This document shows, piece after piece, positions 23,615-32,647 of a stretch of 40,423 bases of DNA (position 1 is its first letter; every line of letters starts with the position of its first letter). The DNA is from Nostoc sp. CHAB 5834 (GTDB lineage Bacteria > Cyanobacteriota > Cyanobacteriia > Cyanobacteriales > Nostocaceae). Made by a program: the position numbers and the translations under genes. Below the pieces are notes generated by a model that was given only the letters and a program-made list of their open reading frames with translations, had not been told where the DNA came from and did not search any database. The DNA is taken from positions 1 to 40,423 of the forward strand of contig JAIVFU010000065.1 in NCBI GenBank assembly GCA_020829485.1. Reading direction: 5' to 3'.

Positions 23615-23732
23615 TTTTTGTAAAGACTTACGTTAGATAAGTAACTAAAATTAATAATTAAATCGCTCATCAAAGTTTACAAGTCGTTTAAAGACAGCAT
23701 TGAGTAAAACAGAAGCTTGCATGGAGGTTTAG

Positions 23733-25340
23733 TTGAAATTTGACGATTTATTATCAAGAGCTGATGATGAAATACTACAAATTTTGCTTGGTAGTGCAAC
23801 AGTTCGTTTAATTAAGCTACTAGACCCTAGCCTAGCCACTCCTACATACCTGCGAGAAATTTTGATGGGTTTGCATACTCCTGAGAGCCTGCTCCTATCA
23901 AGAGACAGTCGTACCCTGCTTTTGGATTTGTTGCGTCCAGAACAAGCCAAGATTCTGGCTACAATTATGCAGGTTCCAGACACTGGTGATGTTTTCCAAG
24001 CTCTCAATGAGGTACAGGTGCGTCGTGGTTCTGACCGGGAAAGTGCCCTTTTTGAGTTTTTTGAACTCACCGTGCCACAAATTGAGGAGTCTATCGAAAC
24101 TCTTTCATCAGAATTAGTAGCTTCACTGTATCCTTTGTTTGCTCATCAACGCACAGCAGCCCGAAAAATCAAACAGCACCTTAAACAAGAACCACGGCGA
24201 GTGCTGCTGCATATGCCCACTGGAGCAGGTAAAACGCGTACTGCCATGAATATTATTACAGATCACCTGCGTCTAAACGAACCAACTATAGTTATCTGGC
24301 TGGCATACAGTGAAGAACTGTGCGAACAAGCAACAACGGAATTTCAGCAAGCGTGGAAATATCTCGGCGATCGCAAAGTATCGATATATCGCTTTTGGGG
24401 CAATCACGAACTCAACTTGGATGAATTACAAGACGGTATAATCATTGCTGGGCTTTCTAAAATCTACAGCCGCACAAAACGCAGTATCCAATTTATCAAC
24501 CAGTTGGGCAGATGTTCTTCGCTAGTTGTCATTGATGAAGCACATCAGGCTATTGCTGAAACTTATAAACTAGTTCTAGATTCTTTAGTCGTACCCTATC
24601 AATACACAGGACTGCTTGGGTTAACAGCTACACCCGGTCGCACTTGGGCAGATATTAAGTCAGATGCAGAACTTTCAGAATTTTTTGCTAAACGCAAAGT
24701 CACCTTGGAAGTTCCAGGTTATGACAATCCTGTAGATTACCTAGTTTCAGAACAATATCTAGCACGGGCAATATACCGTCCACTTTTTTATCAAAGTGGG
24801 TTGAGTTTATCTGGAAAAGATTTACAACTGATTCAAGAGGAACTGGATTTGCCCCAGAAGATTCTAGACCGCTTGGCTGAAAATGAAAAGCGAAATCTTC
24901 GTATTCTTCTAGAAATCGAGGATCTTGGTCAGCGTCACCGACGAATCTTGCTTTTCGCTATCTCAGTACAGCACTCAAACCTTCTTGCTACCGTACTGCG
25001 AACCAGAGGATGGCAAGCCTATTCCGTAACTGGCAATACTCTCCCACAAGAACGCTCTCGTATAATTAACAGTTTTAAAGATGACTCTGCTAAAACTCAG
25101 ATTATCTGCAATTACGGTGTTCTTACAACTGGATTTGATGCACCAAAAACCAGTGCTGCTGTGATTGCACGTCCTACAAAGTCCCTTGTTCTGTACGGTC
25201 AGATGGTAGGGCGCGTCATTCGTGGTGTCAAAGCAGGTGGTAATGAAACTGCTGAGATTGTGACCGTTGTTGATAGTGACCTACCGGGATTTGGTTCTGT
25301 TGCAGAAGCATTTAACAACTGGGAAGATGTTTGGAGCTAA
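23733..25340 (+). CDS. SF2 DEAD/DEAH-box helicase
   Basis: 535 residues from a TTG start with GGAGG 5 nt upstream. The first 130 residues are a separate helical domain (LLSRADDEILQILLGSATVR). The motor follows: Q-motif-like FAHQRTAARK, Walker A MPTGAGKT (161-168), DEAH (268-271), TATPGR (298-303), and in the second lobe a VLTTGFDAP motif V and QMVGRVIRG motif VI. This is the restriction/UvrB-like branch of SF2 that translocates on duplex nucleic acid. No nuclease domain is fused. It sits between the DUF262 and GHKL genes on one strand with short gaps, so it is probably the motor of that cluster. Confidence 0.92.
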   Translation: MKFDDLLSRADDEILQILLGSATVRLIKLLDPSLATPTYLREILMGLHTPESLLLSRDSRTLLLDLLRPEQAKILATIMQVPDTGDVFQALNEVQVRRGSDRESALFEFFELTVPQIEESIETLSSELVASLYPLFAHQRTAARKIKQHLKQEPRRVLLHMPTGAGKTRTAMNIITDHLRLNEPTIVIWLAYSEELCEQATTEFQQAWKYLGDRKVSIYRFWGNHELNLDELQDGIIIAGLSKIYSRTKRSIQFINQLGRCSSLVVIDEAHQAIAETYKLVLDSLVVPYQYTGLLGLTATPGRTWADIKSDAELSEFFAKRKVTLEVPGYDNPVDYLVSEQYLARAIYRPLFYQSGLSLSGKDLQLIQEELDLPQKILDRLAENEKRNLRILLEIEDLGQRHRRILLFAISVQHSNLLATVLRTRGWQAYSVTGNTLPQERSRIINSFKDDSAKTQIICNYGVLTTGFDAPKTSAAVIARPTKSLVLYGQMVGRVIRGVKAGGNETAEIVTVVDSDLPGFGSVAEAFNNWEDVWS

Positions 25341-25458
25341 TAGGGGGAAACTGCTAGGGCTTTACCCGGCAAAATTAGTATTTTTTTACACGCAATATTA
25401 AAATTGCTATTGAGGCTAGGTTTTAGGGAAGTATAACTGTAGTTGAGATTGATTATAC

Positions 25459-25486
25459 AAATAACTAAATAACTAAATAACTAAAT
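25459..25486 (+). repeat. octanucleotide tandem repeat at the GHKL start
   Basis: AAATAACT occurs three times in tandem plus AAAT, ending 2 bp before the ATG at 25489. It fills the place of the Shine-Dalgarno. Slippage by one unit would move the promoter relative to the start without changing the protein. Confidence 0.8.
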
Positions 25487-25488
25487 GT

Positions 25489-27315
25489 ATGACTACTAAT
25501 CCTCATGACATAGTTCCGGCACACTTAGCAGTGAGAGCAATGCGAGACAACGGTTACAAAAATGCCGCTTATGCGATCGCTGAACTTATGGATAATTCCA
25601 TACAAGCCGGAGCCACTCAAGTTGAGCTTCTCTGCGGTGAAAAACAAGTGTTAATAGAAGAAAGGCGACGACCACGCATTCATCAAATAGCCGTTTTAGA
25701 CAATGGTAATGGGATGGATTCAAGAACCCTGCGTTTAGCACTCCAATTTGGGAACGGAATGTATTTAGAAGAAGAAAAGCATACAGGAATTGGGCGTTTT
25801 GGCATGGGATTGCCATCTTCTTCAGTTTCTCAATGCCAAAAAGTAGAAGTCTGGAGTTGGAAGAACGGTGTAGAAAATGCTCTTTATACTTACTTAGACC
25901 TAGACGAGATTCAAAAAAAGATTCAGACTGAAGTTCCAAATCCAGAGTTAAAACCAGTTCCCAGTATCTGGAGTAGAGTTGGCAATAGTTTTGGTCAAAG
26001 TGGAACATTGGTCGTTTGGTCTAATATTGACCGTTGCATATGGAGAACCGGAGCTACCATTATTAACAATTCGGAACTACTTATTGGGAGGATATATCGC
26101 AGGTTCTTAGAAAGTAATCAAGTTTCTATTCGGATGGTTTGTTTTGATTTTGACAATCCAAGCAACATCATCATCGAAAAGTTTGCCTTACCTAACGATC
26201 CTGGTTACTTGATAGCAACAACTTCTTGCCCTAAACCTTTTCATGACATTCCAATGTTTCAGCCTTGGGAAGGAAAAGAACATTATGAGATTACTTTAGA
26301 AATTGATTTTCGCGATCAACAATATCCAGTGAAAATTCGCTTCTCCTATGCCAAAGAAGAGGCGCGTCAAGCTCCCGGTGGACAAAACCCAGGAAGTCTT
26401 CCTCACGGACAACATGCTGCCAAGAATGTTGGCATTTCAGTAGTTCGTGTGGGTCGCGAACTCGAACTAGATCAGACTTTAGTCAATGCTAACCCAACAG
26501 AGCGTTGGTGGGGAGTTGAGGTAGAGTTTCCTCCAGCACTTGATGACTTATTTGGTGTCACCAATAATAAACAATTTGCTCGTAATTTTGCTGAATTACT
26601 AAATCTTGAGATTGAATCTCTTCTTAAAGATGGAAAAACAATCAGTCAACTCAAAGAAGAATTTAGAGAAGATGGCGATCCTAGAGGGCCACTGCTAGAT
26701 ATTGCTCAAAAGATAAGGTCTCAGCTTGGTATTATCCGTCGTTTGCTTGAAACACAAACTAAAGGTTCCCGCAGTGGTGGAACAAAGCGATATGAAACGA
26801 CTAAAGCAGAAGAAGTAGCGACTCTAGTGACAGAAGATCGGAAAAGAGAAGGACATAAAGGCCAAAGTGATAAACAAGAGTCTTTACCAAAAGAAAAGCG
26901 ACAAAAAGTTATAGAAGAAACTTTAACTGATGAGGGACTTACAGAAAGCCAAGCAACTCAACTAGCAGCAAAAACTGTTGATGATGGCTTGAAATACATT
27001 TTTGCTGAGGCTGATTTAGAAACAGCTGCTTTCTTTTCAGTCAAGCCAAGAGGCGGTGCGATTATCGTTACCTTAAACACTAATCACCCTGCATATAAAA
27101 ACTTGGTTGAGATTCTAGAAAAGGATGTAGAGGGAATCGATGAAGAAACGCTTCGCTCTCGTCTAACAAATTCTCTGGAGGGGCTAAAGTTGTTACTCAT
27201 GGCTTGGGCGCGATATGAGGACGAACAACCTGATGGTAGACGACGGCAATTGGCTCAAGATACCCGTGTTGATTGGGGACGTATTGCTCGACAATTCTTG
27301 GAGCAGGAAGAATAA
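25489..27315 (+). CDS. GHKL ATPase (MORC/MutL/Hsp90-type)
   Basis: 608 residues. The Bergerat fold is complete: N box ELMDNS (32-37), G1 box DNGNGM (71-76), G2 box GIGRFGMGLPSSS (100-112). A transducer-like region follows (ISVVRVGRELELDQTL, RWWGVEVEFP). After about residue 400 comes a charged linker (KREGHKGQSDKQESLPKEKR) and a helical C-terminal domain (AETRAFF-like ADLETAAFFSVKPRGG, LLLMAWARYE). Such ATPases clamp DNA by ATP-driven dimer closure; MORC-like ones occur beside helicases and nucleases in prokaryotic conflict systems. No histidine-kinase H box or MutL endonuclease motif is visible. Neighbours suggest a DNA-sensing role. The start has no Shine-Dalgarno because the octanucleotide repeat lies there. 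Confidence 0.88.
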   Translation: MTTNPHDIVPAHLAVRAMRDNGYKNAAYAIAELMDNSIQAGATQVELLCGEKQVLIEERRRPRIHQIAVLDNGNGMDSRTLRLALQFGNGMYLEEEKHTGIGRFGMGLPSSSVSQCQKVEVWSWKNGVENALYTYLDLDEIQKKIQTEVPNPELKPVPSIWSRVGNSFGQSGTLVVWSNIDRCIWRTGATIINNSELLIGRIYRRFLESNQVSIRMVCFDFDNPSNIIIEKFALPNDPGYLIATTSCPKPFHDIPMFQPWEGKEHYEITLEIDFRDQQYPVKIRFSYAKEEARQAPGGQNPGSLPHGQHAAKNVGISVVRVGRELELDQTLVNANPTERWWGVEVEFPPALDDLFGVTNNKQFARNFAELLNLEIESLLKDGKTISQLKEEFREDGDPRGPLLDIAQKIRSQLGIIRRLLETQTKGSRSGGTKRYETTKAEEVATLVTEDRKREGHKGQSDKQESLPKEKRQKVIEETLTDEGLTESQATQLAAKTVDDGLKYIFAEADLETAAFFSVKPRGGAIIVTLNTNHPAYKNLVEILEKDVEGIDEETLRSRLTNSLEGLKLLLMAWARYEDEQPDGRRRQLAQDTRVDWGRIARQFLEQEE

Positions 27316-27423
27316 GTTTCTGGCAAGCACACCCCGGTAAGGTTGCACTACAGTCATATGCGATCGCCCCCATTCTTAGAGGAAACCCCAATCGCTTAAA
27401 ACCTATATAAACATCTACCATTT

Positions 27424-29294
27424 ATGGCTACTCTAATTCCCTCATTTAATAGCTGCTCAATGCGGATGACCCCTGGCGAGAGGAGGTTAGCGCAGCGCTT
27501 GGAGGAGAAATTAGAAGATGATTACCTGCTATGGTATGACGTGCCAGTAGGTAAAAAGCAGCTCTACATCCAGATTTTATCGTGCTGCACCCCAGCCGGG
27601 GCTTGTTCATTCTTGAGGTGAAAGACTGGAAGTTAGACACTATTCAAAATATCAACCCCTCCACAGTCACACTGCTTACTGAAGATGGGGTAAAAGAAGT
27701 TAAACACCCATTACAACAAGCCAGAGATTATGCCCTAGCAGTGAACAAGATGCTAGAAAAAGACTCTGCCCTGGTGCAGCAAGAAGGTAATTATCAAGGT
27801 AAGCTGGTCATTCCCTACGGTTATGGGGTCGTATTCACCAACATCACCCGCAAAGCATTCAATGAAAGTGAACTACCCGCAGTATTTGAGGAAAACTTAG
27901 TTATCTGCAAAGATGAAATGCTCCCAAGCACAGATGCAGGGGAATTTCAACAGCGAATTTGGGATTTATCGGCATATCAATTTGGCAAGACCCTCACTCT
28001 TCACCAAATAGATAGAATCCGGTGGCATATCTTCCCAGAATTACGCATTAGTGCCAAGCAATTATCTTTGCTTGATGTTGACACTGCCGATACTGAAGAA
28101 GAACCGCAGATGCAAATCCCCGACATTCTGAGGATTATGGACTTGCAACAGGAACAGTTAGCAAGGAGTTTGGGAGACGGGCATCGGGTAATTCATGGCG
28201 TGGCTGGCTCTGGCAAAACCATGATTTTAGCCTACCGTTGTCAGCATCTTGCACAAGTCAGTAATAAACCAATTTTGGTGCTGTGCTTCAATGTCTCTCT
28301 TGCTGCCAAACTCCGGCAGACTATCCAAGACCAAAACCGAGTCAGTCGCATCAAGGTACGACATTTTCATGGGTGGTGCATGGATTTACTCAAAAAATAT
28401 GACATCCCCAGACCGGATTCTAGAGAGTATCAAGGTGAAGCTTATATAGAAGAACTGGTTCAAAGAGTAATTACAGCCGTTGATGCCAAGTTGATACCCG
28501 CCGGCACTTATGGCGCTGTGATGTTGGACGAGGGACACGACTTTAAACCAGAGTGGCTCAAATTAATTGCCCAAATGGTCAACCCCGAAACCAATTCTTT
28601 GCTTATCCTCTATGACGATGCCCAAAACCTCTACGGAGAAAAACGCACTAAGAAATTTAGCTTTAAGAGCGTAGGCATTCAGGCACAGGGACGCACCACC
28701 ATTTTTAAACTCAACTACCGCAACACAGAGCAGGTGTTAGGGGTGGCTTATGAATTTGCCAAAGAAGTCATGACCCCCACCACCGGGGATGATGACCAAG
28801 TGGTATTGGTAGAACCGACTAGTGCAGGACGGCAAGGCCCCAAACCAGACCTCATACGTTTACCCAGTTTTAAACATGAGGTAGATTACCTAGCAGGGCG
28901 AGTGCAACAATTACACGAGCGAGATATCCCTTGGAACGAAATAGCAATTATCTACCGCTCCAACTTTATGGGCGATCGCATCTACAACGACTTCCAACAA
29001 GCCCAAATACCAATAGAGTGGGTAAACGCTAGCAGTGACAGCCGCAACTATCACCCAGTCGAACAAAGCATCAAACTCATAACCATGTACTCCAGCAAAG
29101 GGCTAGAGTTCTCAGTCGTGCTTATTCCTGGCATTGGTTTTATGCCTGACCAGTACGGACACGGTACACCAGAAGAAGAAGCGCGACTATTGTATGTTGC
29201 AATGACACGGGCAATTGACCAACTGATTTTGACAAGCGATCGCTCCTCAGAATTTACCAGCCGTTTGGAGGCAGTATTAGGTAAAGTAATTTAA
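27424..29294 (+). pseudogene. NERD-domain SF1 helicase, interrupted by one frameshift
   Basis: The first frame runs from the ATG at 27424 (MTPGERRLAQRLEEKLEDDY, LLWYDVPVGKKQLYI) and ends early at 27621. The second frame takes over near 27570 with PDFIVLHPSRGLFILEVKDW and continues 570 codons. Joined, the N terminus is a NERD nuclease-related domain (D in PDFI, E-V-K in LEVKDW), followed by a UvrD/Rep-like helicase: Walker A GVAGSGKT, DEGHDFKPEW as motif II, LNYRNT, and YVAMTRA as motif VI. One missing C in the run at 'acatccag' (near 27570) would restore LYIPDFIVLHP. It is either a true recent mutation, a programmed shift or a sequence error. The rest is intact, so the break is young. Confidence 0.85.
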
Positions 29295-29349
29295 TAGGTA
29301 GTCAAGCGATGGCGCAGAGCGTCTACCATAAACGGTTTTGATGGTTGCC

Positions 29350-29961
29350 CTAATACAACGTATGTAACGTTCCAATCCAAACATCTCCTGTTTTAATAGC
29401 AAAGTACCTATCACCATTCTGGAGAAAACCTGACCTGTAGGCTTTTTGTTTGATTTTGTTAATTTCTGCTTCACTTAGCTGGTCAATCTTTTCATAAAAA
29501 TAATTCTCTTGGGCGTAGAGTTCCCACTGAAAGATTTCGAGACTAAAGTTGTGAATTTTATATTTTTCAAATGGAAATGCTCTCTTTTCGTTGCTCTTTA
29601 TAAAAGTATTGTTATATCCAACAATCCAATCTCCAGTTGCTGCTATAACTTGAGAGTTGATAAAATGATGCTCAAACAACCATATTTTTAAGTAAAAAGG
29701 CTCTCCCGACTCCTGAAGTGTTTTATGCCAATTTAAATAAATCTCTATTAAAGCCTCTAGTATTAATCGGTTGTACCAAATGGGAGGATTTCTTCTTACT
29801 AAGCGATACCAGGGGTCAATAGTGACCTTGACATAATCTCGTTGAGACTTGTGCAATATTGCTATATCTAGGGTGAGATTGTAATTCTTCCAATAGTTAA
29901 TTTTTCTAATCTGTTTTTTCCAACCTCGAATCTTTTTTTTATTACTGTACGGGTTTGACAT
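29350..29961 (-). CDS. hypothetical protein
   Basis: 203 residues, basic N terminus (SNKKKIRGWKKQIRKINYWK) and unusually rich in Trp, Tyr and Asn; WIVGYNNTFIKSNEKRAFPF and GDVWIGTLHTLY are aromatic patches. It has no membrane span and no known motif. It is convergent with the defence cluster and may close it. Base composition is AT-rich like the DUF262 gene. Confidence 0.65.
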   Translation of the reverse strand: MSNPYSNKKKIRGWKKQIRKINYWKNYNLTLDIAILHKSQRDYVKVTIDPWYRLVRRNPPIWYNRLILEALIEIYLNWHKTLQESGEPFYLKIWLFEHHFINSQVIAATGDWIVGYNNTFIKSNEKRAFPFEKYKIHNFSLEIFQWELYAQENYFYEKIDQLSEAEINKIKQKAYRSGFLQNGDRYFAIKTGDVWIGTLHTLY

Positions 29962-30505
29962 GGCAATTCTACAGGAGCTAACTAATCTACTACTGTAGTA
30001 TGTATATATTTACTCTATATAAGCCCGAAAGCTAGCGCAAAAACACAAACCACTTTCAGGTGCGACACCGGACAGCCCGTCTTAGACATCGCACCCCACC
30101 CAATCAAGCGAGGAAACCAAGCGATACCTACGGCGGTAAACTACGCACATTTACTATGTATTTTCTAGTACATTACTAGCCAGTTGTGGCGTACCCCTGC
30201 GGGGAAGCAAGCTACGCGCAGCGTCTCCAAGAGTTGCGATGACCGAGCGCTGTGAGTTGGTTGCTGAGTTCTACAGCGTTGGATCAACAACTGGCGATTT
30301 GTGACTGTTTTGTTCTCTTGATATCTCAATTTAAGCGGCAATTCACAGACTTGTGATGCCAGATTGCCAGAACCTTTAAACATAGCGCCGTCACTTCAAC
30401 TTTTTCTTAGAGGAAACCCCAAGCGACGCCGAATAGCCCGTTGCAGACACCGCCCCCAGTCCTCTACGACCTGTATAATATTTAATAAGTGTTAATTTTA
30501 TCTGT
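29962..30505. other. gene-free stretch with Nostoc-type repeats
   Basis: Palindromic repeat pieces of the 'gcgatacctacggcgg' and 'cgtctccaagagttgcgatg' types are packed here with one interspersed motif (30404-30413). A minus-strand open frame of 72 codons (30165-30383) ends inside the repeat and is not convincing. No gene seen. Confidence 0.55.
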
Positions 30506-31015
30506 ATGATGCAAGATTTGGAGATACTTGACATTGTGGATGAAAGTGATTGCGTTATCGGACAAAAGAAACGCTCGGAAATATATAGTCAAGGGTTGTG
30601 CAATTTTAGAGTTGTCAATGCTTTTGTCATTAACTCACTAGGACAACTTTGGATACCTCGCCGTTCTGCACAAAAACGAATTTTTCCCCTTTGTCTTGAT
30701 GTCAGTATGGGTGGTCATGTGGAAAGTGGAGAAACTTACGAAGATGCTCTGCAACGTGAACTCGAAGAAGAATTAAACTTAAATTTAAACATGGTTAATA
30801 CGCATTTATTGGGTTATTTAACACCATATCAATATCAAGTGTCGGCTTTTATGAAAGTTTATGAAATTACATCAGATTGTGAACCAGATTACAATAAGAA
30901 TGATTTTATTGAAAGTTTTTGGTTATACCCTTCTGATTTAATAGAATGGTTGAATAAAGGTGAACCTGCCAAAAGTGACTTGATTAAACTTGTGCAGATG
31001 TTTTATGTAAATTAA
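30506..31015 (+). CDS. Nudix hydrolase, IDI/YfcD-like
   Basis: 169 residues. The Nudix box is GHVESGETYEDALQRELEEE followed by LNL; the G-x5-E-x7-R-E-L-x-E-E pattern is kept while the late Gly is Asn. The N terminus (EILDIVDESDCVIGQKKRSE, then VVNAFVINSLGQLWIPRRS) resembles the isopentenyl-diphosphate isomerase-like branch (YfcD type). The metal-bound enzyme would hydrolyse a nucleoside diphosphate linked to another group; the substrate cannot be told. It is followed 40 bp later by the interrupted paralog at 31055. Confidence 0.88.
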   Translation: MMQDLEILDIVDESDCVIGQKKRSEIYSQGLCNFRVVNAFVINSLGQLWIPRRSAQKRIFPLCLDVSMGGHVESGETYEDALQRELEEELNLNLNMVNTHLLGYLTPYQYQVSAFMKVYEITSDCEPDYNKNDFIESFWLYPSDLIEWLNKGEPAKSDLIKLVQMFYVN

Positions 31016-31054
31016 GCTCGACTCTTGAGGACTAAAATTAATAAAAGTTTTTGT

Positions 31055-31408
31055 ATGAAGATTCTGAACTTCCTCAAACCCAAACCAGCACAACCAAAAA
31101 TTGACAGCTACGGACAATAAAGTAGCGGGGTTGAACCAGAACAGATTCAATCATTGATGGAATGGTTGTTTGAAAGTCTGCTGAATGCTGGGTATTCTGG
31201 AAAGTCGCATATTATCTGGTACAACAGCGACAACCTAGACCCCAGCTTAGAACAAGTGATGAAGAAAGCTATGCACTCCTGTGAGCCAGTTTTTCTGTAT
31301 CGCTGTGGTGGTAGGGTGTCGTCTCTGCCTACTGAGTATTACTGGCGGATGATGGACGAACACCCATCAATGAAGATTTATCAACTCGAAGTTAGGGATG
31401 GGGAGTGA
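31055..31408 (+). pseudogene. paralog of the 20132-20485 gene with an in-frame TAA
   Basis: The full frame from the ATG at 31055 aligns end to end with the gene at 20132-20485: KILNFLKPKPAQPKI, IQSLMEWLFESLLNAGYSGK, FLYRCGGRVSSLPTEYYWR and a final YQLEVRDGE. At codon 22 the intact copy has CAA (Gln) and this copy has TAA, in the stretch SYGQ-stop-SSGVE. There is no frameshift and the rest is well kept, so the lesion is recent. Translation could still begin at the ATG at 31154, giving 84 residues. Confidence 0.8.
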
Positions 31409-31512
31409 TGGAGCGATCGCATCTCCACGGAAATAACTGTTGATGTGCGCCGTTCTTAGAGGAAAAGAGCGATGCCTACGCTTGAGTAAAAATTCACGAG
31501 TTCTTCTTACAC

Positions 31513-31833
31513 TTAAGACTGATAATTTGGCTCATCTTTGCCAATCCCTAATTCTTGTAACTTAGCTTTGACCGAAGCCCAGTTATCACCACAGTAGTAA
31601 TACTTTTTATCTCGAAGATTGGCAAGGTAATATCCAGCATTACCACCATTGATGCGGAAAAGTTCAATTACTATTTTATTTTTAGTTATCCCAAATAACC
31701 TTTCTCTGTCACTTTCGGGTAAAGATTTATCAGTGCGATTGTAGAAAACACTTCCATATTTGAAATACCACGTTGTACCAATTTTCTGAATAATTTGGAA
31801 ATGCAGAGGATGAATAATGCTTGTGGTTGACAT
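31513..31833 (-). CDS. second gene of a duplicated two-gene module, copy 1
   Basis: 106 residues. The C-terminal half matches the gene at 38967-39275: IELFRINGGNAGYYLANLRD, then KKYYYCGDNWASVKAKLQEL and GIGKDEP. The N-terminal half is similar in outline, with a Trp and VFYN. It is 75 bp downstream of the acidic gene 31908-32093 on the same strand, with a GC-rich stem between. It resembles no family I know. The Y-Y-C-G and L-G-I-G positions shared by both copies suggest a folded domain of about 60 residues. Confidence 0.7.
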   Translation of the reverse strand: MSTTSIIHPLHFQIIQKIGTTWYFKYGSVFYNRTDKSLPESDRERLFGITKNKIVIELFRINGGNAGYYLANLRDKKYYYCGDNWASVKAKLQELGIGKDEPNYQS

Positions 31834-31907
31834 AAGCTATACTCTAAGTAGAAGGGATGGTGAGGAAAGCCCCCAGGTACAAGCTAGGGGCATAAGTTAA
31901 TTAGATG

Positions 31908-32093
31908 CTATTCTTCATCTTCAGAGTCTGACTCTTCATCATCTTCTTCCAATGCTTCTAAGACATCTTCAGTATAAGCAACGTCTCTGTTTCCTTCAGA
32001 GTCCGATTTAATCCAGACATCTGCTGCCAAGTATTCAAACTCGACTTCAGGATTATATTCTCCTTGTCCGTTGCCATCTTTCGATTGAGTCAT
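31908..32093 (-). CDS. first gene of the duplicated module, copy 1: acidic small protein
   Basis: 61 residues from the ATG at 32093; the frame is open to 32138, but AGGAGG lies 7 nt before 32093 and the second copy shares that start. It opens MTQSKDGNGQGEYNPEVEFE and ends in EEDDEESDSEDEE. The other copy (39346-39546) opens MNQSAYGNGHGEYKPKVEFE, so Q-S-x2-GNG-GEY-P-VEFE is the conserved head. The acidic tail could mimic nucleic acid or neutralise the product of the next gene. Function unknown. Confidence 0.75.
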   Translation of the reverse strand: MTQSKDGNGQGEYNPEVEFEYLAADVWIKSDSEGNRDVAYTEDVLEALEEDDEESDSEDEE

Positions 32094-32107
32094 TATTTCA
32101 CCTCCTG

Positions 32108-32138
32108 ATGAGAATTTAGTTTTTTTATTTATCCTCAT
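32108..32138 (-). promoter_or_regulatory. leader hairpin before the module, copy 1
   Basis: On the minus strand ATGAGGAT pairs with ATTCTCAT (one G-U pair) and is followed at once by C-AGGAGG of the acidic gene. The loop is A-rich and ends ACTAA. The second module copy has the same stem position with other bases (39561-39589). Confidence 0.65.
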
Positions 32139-32192
32139 AATTAATATTTTATCATGATATATATAAGCGATTAATTAATAATCATTAAATCA

Positions 32193-32444
32193 TTAATTGC
32201 ATAATAATACATCAATAAAAGCTTCTGGTTTGATTATATTAAAAGAGTTGTGGCTATTAATATCTAGGTTATGAACTACCTTCGTTACTTTGTACTCATG
32301 TCCTTTATACCTAATAAATTCTCCCACACAAGGAACTCTTGATATCTCAATTTCCTGCAAAGCTATAGAGTCTTGATCATTAATCTGCCTAACAGTTTTG
32401 ACTTTCTCTGGTGGAATATTCACAGAAACAAATACAATAGCCAC
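32193..32444 (-). CDS. hypothetical protein
   Basis: 83 residues from a GTG at 32444, chosen because CAGGAT lies 8 nt upstream; the frame is open to 32510 through a HIP1 site, and that part is basic and unlikely. The core VPCVGEFIRYKGHEYKVTKV then VH is a small beta-barrel-like pattern seen in phage or plasmid proteins of unknown role. Upstream of the duplicated module on the same strand, with AT-rich DNA between. Confidence 0.5.
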   Translation of the reverse strand: MAIVFVSVNIPPEKVKTVRQINDQDSIALQEIEISRVPCVGEFIRYKGHEYKVTKVVHNLDINSHNSFNIIKPEAFIDVLLCN

Positions 32445-32647
32445 TTGTTTTATCCTGACAGTAATTTTTATTTTATTGGCTATGCTCACCAGATGCGATC
32501 GCCTTCTCACCGATGCTCAAAGTCTGTGCTTGTGCAGGGGAGTAGGGGAGTAGGGGAGCAGGGGAGCAGAGGAGAGTTTCTTTCCCCTCTGCCCCTTCCC
32601 TCAAGCTTGTGAGAAATGCGGGGATCGCCCCTAATCCCCAACACCCC

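Noticed and set aside
30165..30383. Minus frame of 72 codons
   Set aside because: The second half (LLETLRVACFPAG) is the translation of a common Nostoc repeat.
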